A stretch of 64,000 bases of DNA from JBHEBG01 sp046557915 (GTDB lineage Bacteria > Bacteroidota > Bacteroidia > Flavobacteriales > Flavobacteriaceae), in NCBI RefSeq assembly GCF_046557915.1, contig NZ_JBHEBG010000001.1:1612001-1676000 (forward strand), written 5' to 3'. A program made the translations under genes and the position numbers. Shown in pieces: positions 28,601 to 35,822 of this stretch (positions are counted from its first letter, which is position 1; each line of letters opens with the position of its first letter). The notes below the pieces were generated by a model. It was not told the origin of the DNA. It saw only the letters and a program-made list of their open reading frames with translations, and did not search any database.

Positions 28601-29829
28601 CTTCAGATTGTGATGGTGATGGCGAGGACAACGGTACGGAAAATATCAACGGTACGGACCCTTTTGATCCCTGCGATGTTACCACGGCTTCGGTACCTAC
28701 CGATCCGATGATGCCGGGCACCGCTGCACAAACAGCTTACGATGTATGGGCCGTTGCCGATTGCGATGGCGACGGTGAGGACAACGGCACTGAAAATACC
28801 AACGGTACAGATCCGCACGACCCGTGTAGTGTAACCATGGCAGCAATACCAGCTTTCGGAGGCGTAAATTATGCTATTTGGGCAGCCGCAGATTGCGATG
28901 GTGATGGCGAGGATAACGGCACCGAGAATATAAACGCTAGCGATCCCTTTGATCCATGCGATGTTACCATGGCCACTGTCCCAGCTAATCCCATGATGCC
29001 GGGTACTCCTGCGCAAACCGCCTATGATATTTGGGCAGCTGCCGACTGTGATGGTGATGGTGCTACCAATGGCGATGAGGCCATAGATGGTAGTGATCCC
29101 TTTAACGGATGTGATTATGACACTGCGAGTCAAGATATTTCAATCGTAACCACAAATTGGCAGGCTTTGGATTGCGATGGTGATGGCGTAACAAATGAAG
29201 ATGAGGTCGTGGATGGCACTGATCCCCAAGATTCTTGCGATTACGAGGTGCAAAGCGCCACCTTGGCAAATTCCAGTGCTTGGGAAGCCGAAGATTGCGA
29301 TGGTGATGGTGTTACTAATCGCCAAGAGGTTGTGGATGGTACGGATCCTCAAGACGGTTGTTCCCTGATGTATTTAAACCGAGATACCACTCCTACAGAA
29401 GAATGGAATAACGGAAACTGCGACGGTGATAACTTCCCTAATGGGGATGAGGTTGCCGACAACAACGATAACGATATTCCAGACTTTCTTGAAGTTAACG
29501 GAGGTAACTTGAATGCAGAAGATGGATTGGAAGTTTTGAGTTTAGTTACACCTAATGACGACGGACTAAACGATGTACTCGTAATTCGCGGAATAGAACA
29601 GTTTCCAAACAATACACTGAGAATCTTTAACCGTTGGGGAGTACTGGTATATGAAACCAACGGTTATACCCAGGCCGGTAATTTCTTTAGGGGATTCTCC
29701 GATGGACGGGCCACTATCAACGGCAACAAAAAACTACCAACGGGAACCTATTTTTATGTCTTGCAGTATGTGAATAACGCCGGAAACGGCAGACAAAAAT
29801 CCGGGTACATCTATATTAACGGAAGTTAG
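25636..29829 (+). CDS. Giant secreted repeat protein with T9SS type B C-terminal domain
   Basis: Protein of 1397 residues. The N-terminus has a hydrophobic signal-like helix (about 18-38). A non-repeat region follows (about 40-235, a lectin-like beta domain by appearance), then a short DxDGDGxxD stretch, fifteen 51-residue repeats (about 277-1041), six shorter or diverged units (to about 1290), and a type B sorting domain (about 1297-1397, VTPNDDGLNDVL, LPTGTYFYVL). Each repeat begins DCDGDGEDNGTENTNGTDP, a thrombospondin type 3-like calcium-binding motif with a conserved Cys pair (DCD and PCD), and ends with a PMMPGTxAQNAYDVWAAS linker. It is probably a calcium-stiffened surface stalk exported by T9SS. 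Unlike the first giant gene, it has no PorP/SprF neighbour. Confidence 0.85.
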   Translation: MIKTVHQILDIGNLIKKPKKAVIVLSLAFGMYSWVSVAQCTPQDFSTTFNTGTNSTFPGPDPNWTGQWITGPSSAYAPPLGGVQTPGSVGNLGAWVAAPAGSNWISIDFGSGISIIHSDADGDGVINETSASNGPTGDNVAVRFTNTFTLPPLANPNDFALSFGIASDNCISEIRVNGVVQVGAVAGCGPLSTRFNPLENVTLSNNWQVGANTVEIVAISAPFAFGFLIANATVCFDPDTDGDGTPDSLDPDPNDPCIDDGTIGDEDTSNGIWQAADCDGDGEDNGTENTNGTDPFDPCDVTTTSVPVDPMMPGTAAQNAYDVWAASDCDGDGEDNGTENTNGTDPFDPCDVTTASVPVDPMMPGTAAQNAYDVWAASDCDGDGEDNGTENTNGTDPFDPCDVTTASVPVDPMMPGTPAQTAYDIWTASDCDGDGEDNGTENTNGTDPFDPCDVTTASVPVDPMMPGTAAQNAYDVWAASDCDGDGEDNGTENTNGTDPFDPCDVTTASVPTDPMMPGTAAQNAYNVWAASDCDGDGEDNGTENTNGTDPFDPCDVTTASVPVDPMMPGTPAQNAYDVWAASDCDGDGEDNGTENTNGTDPNDACDVTIAMVPVDPMMPGTPAQNAYDVWAASDCDGDGEDNGTENTNGTDPFDPCDVTTASVPIDPMMPGTPAQNAYDVWAASDCDGDGEDNGTENTNGTDPFDPCDVTTASVPVDPMMPGTPAQNAYDVWAASDCDGDGEDNGTENTNGTDPFDPCDVTTASVPVNPMMPGTATQNAYDVWAASDCDGDGEDNGTENTNGTDPFDPCDVTTASVPVDPMMPGTAAQNAYDVWAASDCDGDGEDNGTENTNGTDPFDPCDVTTASVPTDPMMPGTASQNAYDVWAASDCDGDGEDNGTENTNGTDPFDPCDVTTASIPTDPMMPGTPAQNAYDVWAASDCDGDGEDNGTENTNGTDPFDPCDVTTASVPIDPMMPGTAAQNAYDVWAASDCDGDGEDNGTENINGTDPFDPCDVTTASVPTDPMMPGTAAQTAYDVWAVADCDGDGEDNGTENTNGTDPHDPCSVTMAAIPAFGGVNYAIWAAADCDGDGEDNGTENINASDPFDPCDVTMATVPANPMMPGTPAQTAYDIWAAADCDGDGATNGDEAIDGSDPFNGCDYDTASQDISIVTTNWQALDCDGDGVTNEDEVVDGTDPQDSCDYEVQSATLANSSAWEAEDCDGDGVTNRQEVVDGTDPQDGCSLMYLNRDTTPTEEWNNGNCDGDNFPNGDEVADNNDNDIPDFLEVNGGNLNAEDGLEVLSLVTPNDDGLNDVLVIRGIEQFPNNTLRIFNRWGVLVYETNGYTQAGNFFRGFSDGRATINGNKKLPTGTYFYVLQYVNNAGNGRQKSGYIYINGS
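26464..28758 (+). repeat. Fifteen tandem 153-bp repeats
   Basis: The GATTGYGAYGG start of the unit recurs every 153 bases from 26464 to 28758, fifteen units without a single insertion or deletion. Shorter diverged units begin at 28759 (132 bp), 28891 (153 bp), 29044 (126 bp), 29170 (123 bp) and 29293 (123 bp). Differences between units are mainly synonymous third-position changes; the amino-acid positions that vary are few (VPVDP, VPTDP or VPIDP; GTAAQ or GTPAQ). This is consistent with purifying selection on an array old enough to gather silent changes. Confidence 0.95.
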
Positions 29830-29878
29830 TGGGGATATTTACCGAAATAGCAAGCTGTTAGCAGAGAATTGAATAGAT

Positions 29879-29910
29879 AAAATAGGTAAGTCTAACGACT
29901 TACCTATTTT
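29879..29910. terminator. Bidirectional terminator hairpin
   Basis: A perfect 14-bp inverted repeat (AAAATAGGTAAGTC, loop TAAC, GACTTACCTATTTT) between the convergent giant repeat gene and the SRPBCC gene. Both sides end in A/T runs, so it can terminate both transcripts. The right arm contains the TAG stop codon (29904-29906) of the minus-strand gene. Confidence 0.85.
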
Positions 29911-30338
29911 ATTAAGAGGTGTAACTGTTCCATCATATACCGCCATGCGGCCGACCGGTTTTCCATGTCAGTGGACATCGTTACAAATTTTTGCTCCAAA
30001 GACAATCGGGAAGCGCTAGTGGTAATTTCTTCTATGTATATTTTAACAAGGCTATTAGGGGGCTTATTGTCAATTCCGTAGTATTCAAAAGTAAAAGTTA
30101 GTTTGTGATCTTGTTCTATTTCCGTGTAATGCCCTTTAATGTAAAAACCAGTGTTATCTGGCCTTAACAATTCAATACTATAAGTGCCTCCTACGCGCAC
30201 ATCCATTTCTACAGCGCCTACTTTCAACTGTTTTGGACCAAACCATTGGGCAAGTGAGTTTGGGTCGGAAATCCAACGAAATAGCTCTTTAGGGGTACAT
30301 TCAAACTCCCTTTGTACATAAACACTAGTCGTGGTCAT
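29904..30338 (-). CDS. SRPBCC/AHSA1 family protein
   Basis: Cytoplasmic protein of 144 residues of the START-like superfamily, AHSA1 (activator of Hsp90 ATPase homologue) branch: FECTPKELFRWISDPNSLAQWFGP near the start and a C-terminal helix SRLSLEQKF...WRYMMEQLHLL. Such proteins bind a small hydrophobic ligand. The gene overlaps the upstream ArsR-type regulator by 14 bases, the usual ArsR-SRPBCC pairing, which implies co-translation. Confidence 0.85.
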   Translation of the reverse strand: MTTTSVYVQREFECTPKELFRWISDPNSLAQWFGPKQLKVGAVEMDVRVGGTYSIELLRPDNTGFYIKGHYTEIEQDHKLTFTFEYYGIDNKPPNSLVKIYIEEITTSASRLSLEQKFVTMSTDMENRSAAWRYMMEQLHLLIK

Positions 30339-30651
30339 TGTGTTTTTGATTGCGGATTATCTGATCCAATTTGTCAAATGATTCGTTCCAGAAGTTGGAA
30401 TAATGGGAAATCCATTCAAAGGAGGACTTAAGAGCATGGGTGTTCAAGGATATTATCCGGTACTTTCCTTTTTTTTCCTTTCTTACAATTTTCGCATCTT
30501 CCAAAATTTTTATATGCTTGCTCAACGCTTGGAAAGAAACCGAAAAGCTGTCCGTAAGTTCTAGCAGGGTAGCATCCTTTTCGTATAGGAGCTCAATGAT
30601 TTTTCTCCTGTTTTTATCGGCCAAGGCAGGAAAGACTTTTTCTAACTCCAT
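30325..30651 (-). CDS. ArsR family winged-helix transcriptional regulator
   Basis: Repressor-type protein of 108 residues with a winged helix-turn-helix (about 8-75): FPALADKNRRKIIELL, LLELTDSFSVSFQALSKHIKILEDAKIVRKEKKGKYRIISLN. No metal-binding CxC motif is present, so it is the non-metal kind that commonly controls an adjacent SRPBCC gene. It overlaps that gene by 14 bases and probably autoregulates the four-gene cluster. Confidence 0.87.
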   Translation of the reverse strand: MELEKVFPALADKNRRKIIELLYEKDATLLELTDSFSVSFQALSKHIKILEDAKIVRKEKKGKYRIISLNTHALKSSFEWISHYSNFWNESFDKLDQIIRNQKHNDHD

Positions 30652-30657
30652 AGTATC

Positions 30658-30975
30658 TTACAGTTTAAATCCCGAGCCAACCAGATTTAGCTTTGTCTGT
30701 TTCGGAGGTGATACGGGACCGCTGGCTTTAAGTGCCGATCGGAACTCACCAAATTCTTTTACGTCATTTAGCCTTGCCATGGTTTCCCCATCCTTTGCCA
30801 TATTGATGTGTACAAAGGTATTTGGATCATCTGTATCGGTATAGGAAGAATAGAGCATTCCGGGAATTGGGTTTGCCATTAACGCGTCCATTACTTTGTT
30901 GATGTTCCTTTTGTTTTCCTCTACGTAACCGGGTTTAACGGTATATTGGACTTTTACTGCTTCCATAATTGACAT
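30658..30975 (-). CDS. Antibiotic-biosynthesis-monooxygenase-like dimeric alpha/beta-barrel protein
   Basis: Small protein of 105 residues with a ferredoxin-like alpha/beta-barrel pattern: VQYTVKPGYVEENKRNINKVMDAL, then PGMLYSSYTDTDDPNTFVHI, then FGEFRSALKASGPVSPPKQ. It resembles the ABM family, which includes cofactor-free oxygenases but also many non-catalytic members. ATGs occur at 30975 and 30966; either could be used. It sits 6 bases upstream of the ArsR regulator and 4 bases after the NTF2-like gene, so it belongs to the same operon. Confidence 0.7.
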   Translation of the reverse strand: MSIMEAVKVQYTVKPGYVEENKRNINKVMDALMANPIPGMLYSSYTDTDDPNTFVHINMAKDGETMARLNDVKEFGEFRSALKASGPVSPPKQTKLNLVGSGFKL

Positions 30976-30979
30976 GTTT

Positions 30980-31399
30980 CTATTGATTTGAAGTTTCCAT
31001 GAAATTCATCAGAACCTCACGCTGACAGGGTAAGTTAAAGGAATTCCAATGTTCTAACATTTGTCCGTTTTTCATTTTGAAAATATGAATATCAGCGTGT
31101 TTGTATATTTTTCCATTGCGCTTTCCCGTTCCGGTACCCATCATTGCAACCCAGTTATCCTTTGCAAACAGTATTTCAGGGCTGAGGTCCAGTGTTTCAA
31201 ATTGCGAAAATGTTCCGTAAACCATTTTGATGATTTCCTTGAACCCTGCTTTGTCCTTTACGCCTTCCGGAGCGTTATGATTCATAAAATCATCGTGTAC
31301 CAACGTATCTACCTGATCTGTATTACCGGTTGTAAAACCCTGCAGTAATTTTCCAATAGCTTCAATGTTCTTCCTTTCCACTTCCGTTAAATTGCTCAT
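30980..31399 (-). CDS. SnoaL-like/NTF2 family protein (ester-cyclase type)
   Basis: Protein of 139 residues with the SnoaL-like fold: LLQGFTTGNTDQVDTLVHDDFMNHNAP, then FKEIIKMVYGTFSQFETLDL, then HIFKMKNGQMLEHWNSF. Members include polyketide cyclases and proteins of unknown function. It is the first gene of a four-gene minus-strand operon (NTF2-like, ABM-like, ArsR, SRPBCC), all of which suggest handling of a small hydrophobic or electrophilic compound. The exact substrate is unknown. Confidence 0.8.
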   Translation of the reverse strand: MSNLTEVERKNIEAIGKLLQGFTTGNTDQVDTLVHDDFMNHNAPEGVKDKAGFKEIIKMVYGTFSQFETLDLSPEILFAKDNWVAMMGTGTGKRNGKIYKHADIHIFKMKNGQMLEHWNSFNLPCQREVLMNFMETSNQ

Positions 31400-31537
31400 T
31401 TTGTTTTTGGGCTAAGATATACAATTTTATAACATTCAACAAAATGGTTGAATGTTATTTTTTTCGAATCAACCTAAAACCCTCGTAAGACCACTTTGGT
31501 GTGGTTACGCTATGCTGGGAAAAATCTTTGCAACTTC

Positions 31538-32479
31538 TCAAAAATTGGTTACTACAGCTTCCAATTCGATGTACAACTTGTGGTAGGTGGGGATCTTTAT
31601 CCCTAATTTGCAACCCTCCTTTACTACGTAATTGGTAAGAGACCTTAGCTCCGTACGATGGTTTTTATTTTGAAAGTCAGAGTGCATAGAGGAAGTCATC
31701 TCGTAGGGTAGGGACTTTATTTTGTTTAAGGTTTTGGGAGCTATATCTTCAGAAACGGCCATTTTTTTTGCCTTCGCCACTTCAGATACCTCAGTGATAA
31801 GGTCACTTAGTATTTTCATTTTTTTTCTGTCGGCGAGTATGGCCCCAATGGTAGTATCATAATAGGAGGTCGCGGTGGCGACCGATGATATAAAAATGTA
31901 CTTTTCCCAGATAATGGACGAAATGTTGGTGGAAAGGGTAGCTTCAATACCTGCGGAAAGAAAAATTTCCTGTAGCTCGGTCAATTTTTCATTTTCAAAA
32001 TTATCTAGACCAAAGAACAACTTTTGAATGTTCCCTAAATTTTCTACCGTTCCGGCCTGTGTTAAACGCGATATTATGTATACACAACCTTCCAAAACCA
32101 GGTTGTAGGGAAGCATCGCTGTAATTCTTTCCCTGCTATCTACCCCGTTTAGCAGAGGTAGTATAACTGTTTTATCGTCAATACACGGTTTTAGCATTTC
32201 AATGGTTTCCTCAAGTCCATAACTTTTGGTACAAACAATGATATGGTCCATTGTGCCAAAGGCGTTAGGATCGTCACTTGCAATTTTTGGTCTGGCAATA
32301 AAATCCTTTGCACCAATAATTACTCTAAGGCCCTTTTCTTGTATTTTTTTCAAATGTTTTCCCCGAGCCAAAAAATAAACCTCTATTTGGTCATTATTAT
32401 AGTATTTCTGCGCTAAGAGTCCTCCGAAATAACCTCCAACTCCGCCAATACCTGCTATCAATATTTTAGTTTTGTCCAT
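31538..32479 (-). CDS. Ketopantoate reductase family protein (ApbA/PanE-like)
   Basis: NADPH-dependent reductase of 313 residues: Rossmann motif IAGIGGVGGYFGG (about 8-20), middle part LLNGVDSRERI, and C-terminal helical domain with SSMHSDFQNKNHRTELRSL, the family's conserved late motif. True PanE reduces 2-dehydropantoate to pantoate in coenzyme A synthesis; several paralogues act on other 2-keto acids. No pantothenate genes are nearby, so I give no symbol. It is 27 bases upstream (minus-strand order, downstream of) the GNAT gene and may share its transcript. Confidence 0.85.
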   Translation of the reverse strand: MDKTKILIAGIGGVGGYFGGLLAQKYYNNDQIEVYFLARGKHLKKIQEKGLRVIIGAKDFIARPKIASDDPNAFGTMDHIIVCTKSYGLEETIEMLKPCIDDKTVILPLLNGVDSRERITAMLPYNLVLEGCVYIISRLTQAGTVENLGNIQKLFFGLDNFENEKLTELQEIFLSAGIEATLSTNISSIIWEKYIFISSVATATSYYDTTIGAILADRKKMKILSDLITEVSEVAKAKKMAVSEDIAPKTLNKIKSLPYEMTSSMHSDFQNKNHRTELRSLTNYVVKEGCKLGIKIPTYHKLYIELEAVVTNF

Positions 32480-32506
32480 ATGTAATAAATCGATATTAAT
32501 TTGACC

Positions 32507-33016
32507 TTAAAATTCGGTAGAGAATAGAAGAAATTGGGTTACGTCTTTATCGGGGCTTATTTTTCCGATTTCCTTAAGTCCAATTTTCTTCAAAAGCCCT
32601 TGAGATCTGATATTTTTGCGGGTCGTAATTCCTAAAATCGGATTTAGGTTTAGCTCGGTTTTCCCGTATTTCAACATTGCTTTGGACGCCTCTAAGGTAT
32701 ATCCTTGGTTCTCGTATTTGGGAAGAATGGCAAATCCAATATCCGCGCTGTCTAGATAATCTCTTTTTACAAACCCGCAGATCCCTATAGGTTTGCTGTT
32801 CTCTTTAAGACTTACCTTATATAGGCCATAACCATTTTTTGTGTAGGAACTTATCAAACTATGTTCAATATAATTGCGAGCGTCCTCTTCGGAGTTAATA
32901 TTTCTGTTGCCAATAAACGTTATCCAATTAGGGCTGTTCAACAACTTCAAAAAGAAATGAGCATCGTTTAAGACAGCTTTTTCAATTGTTAATCTTTGGG
33001 TTTCGGCTATTTTCAT
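32507..33016 (-). CDS. GNAT family N-acetyltransferase (RimJ/RimL-like)
   Basis: Protein of 169 residues from the ATG at 33016 (MKIAETQRLTIEKAVLNDAHFF); a longer frame back to 33082 lacks family similarity in the extra 22 residues. It has the Acetyltransf_3 pattern: IGICGFVKRDYLDSADIGFAI, then LPKYENQGYTLEASKAMLKYG with the acetyl-CoA-binding turn, then LGITTRKNIRSQGLLKKIGL. Likely substrate is a protein N-terminus or a small amine; unknown here. Confidence 0.85.
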   Translation of the reverse strand: MKIAETQRLTIEKAVLNDAHFFLKLLNSPNWITFIGNRNINSEEDARNYIEHSLISSYTKNGYGLYKVSLKENSKPIGICGFVKRDYLDSADIGFAILPKYENQGYTLEASKAMLKYGKTELNLNPILGITTRKNIRSQGLLKKIGLKEIGKISPDKDVTQFLLFSTEF

Positions 33017-33099
33017 TTTGTTATGCAAGGTTCGTTTTATAAATGTAATCAATACACGAAAATCATCTCGAAATAATAGCAATGTTGATATCCGATCAT

Positions 33100-33561
33100 T
33101 TATATATGAAACTCTGAGGTGTGTTTAATTTCTTTGAGTACAAAAGAACTGTTTAAAACCCCTATGTTCTCAATTTTTGAAAGTTTGTACTTAACAAAGT
33201 CGTGATAGCCCTCCAAACTTTTGGTATTTATCTTCAGGATAAAATCTACTTTGCCAGCCATATGAAAACATTCTTGAACTTCTTTAAGACTTTGAATTTG
33301 TTCTTCAAACTTTTCTATAAATGCCTCTTCGTGAAACCTCATTGAGACTTGGCAAAAGGCAGTTACCGGAAGATTAAGCCGTTTTTTTTCGAGAATGGCT
33401 ACATATTTTTTTATATAACCCTGTTTTTCAAGCCTTTTAATACGTTCGTATACCGGAGAAATAGTAAGATTAAGGTTTTGTGCAATTTCCTTGGCGGTTT
33501 TTTTTGCATCCTTTTGCAATATCCTCAAGATTGTAACGTCCGTTTCGTCCAATAACTCCAT
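33100..33561 (-). CDS. Lrp/AsnC family transcriptional regulator
   Basis: DNA-binding regulator of 153 residues from the ATG at 33561: N-terminal HTH (ILRILQKDAKKTAKEIAQNL, then SPVYERIKRLEKQGYIKKYV) and C-terminal RAM/ligand-binding domain (about 65-145, ECFHMAGKVDFILKI). Family members respond to amino acids. It is divergent from an L-threonine dehydrogenase gene with a 174-base shared regulatory region, so regulation of threonine catabolism by this protein is a natural inference. Confidence 0.88.
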   Translation of the reverse strand: MELLDETDVTILRILQKDAKKTAKEIAQNLNLTISPVYERIKRLEKQGYIKKYVAILEKKRLNLPVTAFCQVSMRFHEEAFIEKFEEQIQSLKEVQECFHMAGKVDFILKINTKSLEGYHDFVKYKLSKIENIGVLNSSFVLKEIKHTSEFHI

Positions 33562-33692
33562 GCTAAACAAAAAATATTACTGCATTAATATCAAATAATT
33601 GATCAATAAAAGTAAAAATAACTATTAAATCGTTTTCATCAGTAAAAAAAACTTAATTTTTCAATATTAACATAATAATAATTGGCATAATG

Positions 33693-33700
33693 TATATTTG
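33693..33700 (+). promoter_or_regulatory. Likely promoter -7 box of the threonine dehydrogenase gene
   Basis: TATATTTG, an exact match to the Bacteroidota TAnnTTTG consensus, 35 bases before the start codon, in a strongly AT-rich intergenic region. No good TTG element is seen at the usual -33 distance, which would suit a promoter that depends on an activator such as the neighbouring Lrp-type protein. Confidence 0.45.
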
Positions 33701-33735
33701 AAAGTAAATAATACTTTTATAGGATTTGTGGTTTT

Positions 33736-34698
33736 ATGAACAACGCAATTTTGATAACAGGCGCAAACGGACAATTGGGATCCGTTCTTGCTAAGTCCCT
33801 TCAAAATAAATATGGGAAACAAAATGTAGTTGCTTCCGATATAAGATCGGCAGGAAGTTTTGACGGTGTTTTTGAACTTATAGACGCTACCGATATCTCT
33901 CGTTTGGATGAAGTTGTTTGCAAGTACCGTATAAAGCAGATATTTCATTTGGCAGCTATTCTGTCTGCAAATGGAGAAAAAGCACCATTAAAAACCTGGG
34001 ATTTAAATATGCAGGCCTGGCTGAATATTTTGGAAACCTCCCTAAAAAACAAAGTGGAAAAAGTTTTTTTCCCAAGCTCCATTGCCGTTTTTGGAGAAAG
34101 TGCGCCTAAGGATAACACTCCTAATACTGCCTATTTGGATCCAACCACCTCATATGGCATTAGCAAAGCGGCCGGGGAAAACTGGGGACACTATTACTTT
34201 AATAAATATGATTTGGATGTTAGATCTTTAAGATACCCCGGGCTAATCGGATATCAGTCGGTACCTGGTGGAGGAACTACGGACTATGCGGTGGAGGTAT
34301 ATCATAAGGCTGTTTTGGAAGAAAGGTTTAGCTGTTTTTTAAGGGAGGATACTTCCTTACCAATGATGTTTATGGATGATGCGGTTAGGGCAACTATAGA
34401 ACTAATGGAAGCGCCCAGAGAACGTATTACCATCCGGACGTCATATAACATTGCCGGGACAAGTTTTTCTCCTTCGGAAGTAGTAGCTTCAATTAAAGGA
34501 TTTTATCATAACTTTAAGGTTAGTTACAATCCGGATCATAGGCAAAACATAGCTGCATCATGGCCAAAGAGTATTGCAGATACGGAAGCTGCAAATGATT
34601 GGGGTTGGAAAGCACAATACCACCTTAACGAAATAACGGAAACCATGATCGGTAAGCTAAAGGAGAAGTATGCGCAACATGAGAGCACAATATCCTAA
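33736..34698 (+). CDS. L-threonine 3-dehydrogenase, short-chain (epimerase-like) type
   Basis: NAD-dependent enzyme of 320 residues that oxidises L-threonine to 2-amino-3-ketobutyrate. It has the extended SDR fold: GANGQLGS (about 8-15), catalytic SYGISK with Tyr140 and Lys144, and the ThrDH-specific RYPGLIGYQSVPGGGTTDYA (about 168-187), known from the Flavobacterium frigidimaris enzyme, which distinguishes it from UDP-glucose epimerases. The divergent Lrp/AsnC regulator supports a role in amino-acid metabolism. Confidence 0.9.
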   Translation: MNNAILITGANGQLGSVLAKSLQNKYGKQNVVASDIRSAGSFDGVFELIDATDISRLDEVVCKYRIKQIFHLAAILSANGEKAPLKTWDLNMQAWLNILETSLKNKVEKVFFPSSIAVFGESAPKDNTPNTAYLDPTTSYGISKAAGENWGHYYFNKYDLDVRSLRYPGLIGYQSVPGGGTTDYAVEVYHKAVLEERFSCFLREDTSLPMMFMDDAVRATIELMEAPRERITIRTSYNIAGTSFSPSEVVASIKGFYHNFKVSYNPDHRQNIAASWPKSIADTEAANDWGWKAQYHLNEITETMIGKLKEKYAQHESTIS

Positions 34699-34758
34699 AA
34701 TATCTGGCTGTTTCCAGATGAACCAATTCATTTCACCTAGATAGAAATTAAAGAAAGC

Positions 34759-35772
34759 ATGGGAATGGATCGTAGAAAATTTATAAACCGATTAAGCGCT
34801 GGTGCCGCCACTGCAATCCTACCTACTACTATGTTGTCTTTTAAACCCTTTAATCCGAGAGGGCAACAGCCTCAGAGCCTTACATTTGGGATTATTGCAG
34901 ACGTACATAAAGATCTTATGCCCGACGCAGATGACCGTCTTCAGGTATTTATAACCGAGGCAATTAGCAGAAATGTCGATTATATTATTCAGCTAGGCGA
35001 TTTTTGCATGGCCGATAGCAAAAACAGCAATTTTATGTCTATCTGGGAAACTTTTAAAGGTCCCAAATACCATGTGTTGGGAAATCATGACATGGACAAA
35101 AATTCAAAGACTGAAATGCTGCAATTTTGGGATATGCCCAAAACTTTTTATTCCTATGATTTCAACAATTTTCATTTTGTTGTTCTCGATGCTAACTTCC
35201 TTTATAGAGATGGTAAGTTTATAGATTATGAAAAATCCAATTTTTACGTAGACAGTAACCTTCGGACTTTTATAGACAACGAACAGATAGCATGGTTAAA
35301 AGAAGACTTGAACGGAACAAAACTACCTACGGTGATATTTTCCCACCAAAGTCTTTGGCATTATCAATGGGGAGTTAAAAATCGGCTTACCATACAAAAA
35401 ATTATGGAGGAGCATAAAGATAAGATCATATGCTGTATGAATGGCCATAACCATATAGATTTTCACCATCATCAAAATGGAATAGACTATATAGAGATCA
35501 ATAGTGCGTCTTATCAATGGATGGAGGATAAATATAGAAACACGGAACGTTATCCAAAAGCCATGTACGATGAGTACAAATGGTTGCCCAATATGGCAAC
35601 ATACAAGGACCCGTTGTATGCATTTGCCACTATCGATCCAAAAGGAAGTATGATGATAGAAGGTGTTAAAAGCCAATGGACTGAGCCTTCCCCTTTAGAT
35701 GCCGGTATGCCAAAAAATGTGTATGGGAACGTATATTCTGCCCAGATCTCAAATTATAATTTAAAGTTTTAA
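34759..35772 (+). CDS. Tat-exported calcineurin-like metallophosphoesterase
   Basis: Protein of 337 residues with a twin-arginine signal (MDRRKFINRLSAGAA). It carries all metallophosphoesterase motifs in order: ADVH (about 47-50), QLGDF, LGNHDMD (about 111-117), FSHQS (about 194-198) and NGHNHIDF (about 230-237), which bind two metals. It hydrolyses phosphomono- or diesters in the periplasm. The following gene, 50 bases on, is a PhoD-like phosphatase, also with a Tat signal, and the pair sits beside the hybrid regulator of a polysaccharide-type locus, so a glycan-linked phosphate is one candidate substrate. Confidence 0.87.
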   Translation: MGMDRRKFINRLSAGAATAILPTTMLSFKPFNPRGQQPQSLTFGIIADVHKDLMPDADDRLQVFITEAISRNVDYIIQLGDFCMADSKNSNFMSIWETFKGPKYHVLGNHDMDKNSKTEMLQFWDMPKTFYSYDFNNFHFVVLDANFLYRDGKFIDYEKSNFYVDSNLRTFIDNEQIAWLKEDLNGTKLPTVIFSHQSLWHYQWGVKNRLTIQKIMEEHKDKIICCMNGHNHIDFHHHQNGIDYIEINSASYQWMEDKYRNTERYPKAMYDEYKWLPNMATYKDPLYAFATIDPKGSMMIEGVKSQWTEPSPLDAGMPKNVYGNVYSAQISNYNLKF

Positions 35773-35822
35773 TCAAAGTAACGAACAAGTTTGTTCTTAA
35801 GAATCTTTGTAATAATGTAGCA

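Noticed and set aside
26464..28758. Possible CRISPR array in the regular repeats
   Set aside because: The unit is 153 bp, contiguous and translated in frame; there are no unique spacers and no cas genes.
31538..32479. Assigning the symbol panE
   Set aside because: The family is clear, but several paralogues with other substrates exist and no pantothenate gene is nearby.
34702..34719. Terminator after the threonine dehydrogenase gene (ATCTGG/CCAGAT hairpin)
   Set aside because: The stem is only six base pairs and has no T run, so I do not call it a terminator.
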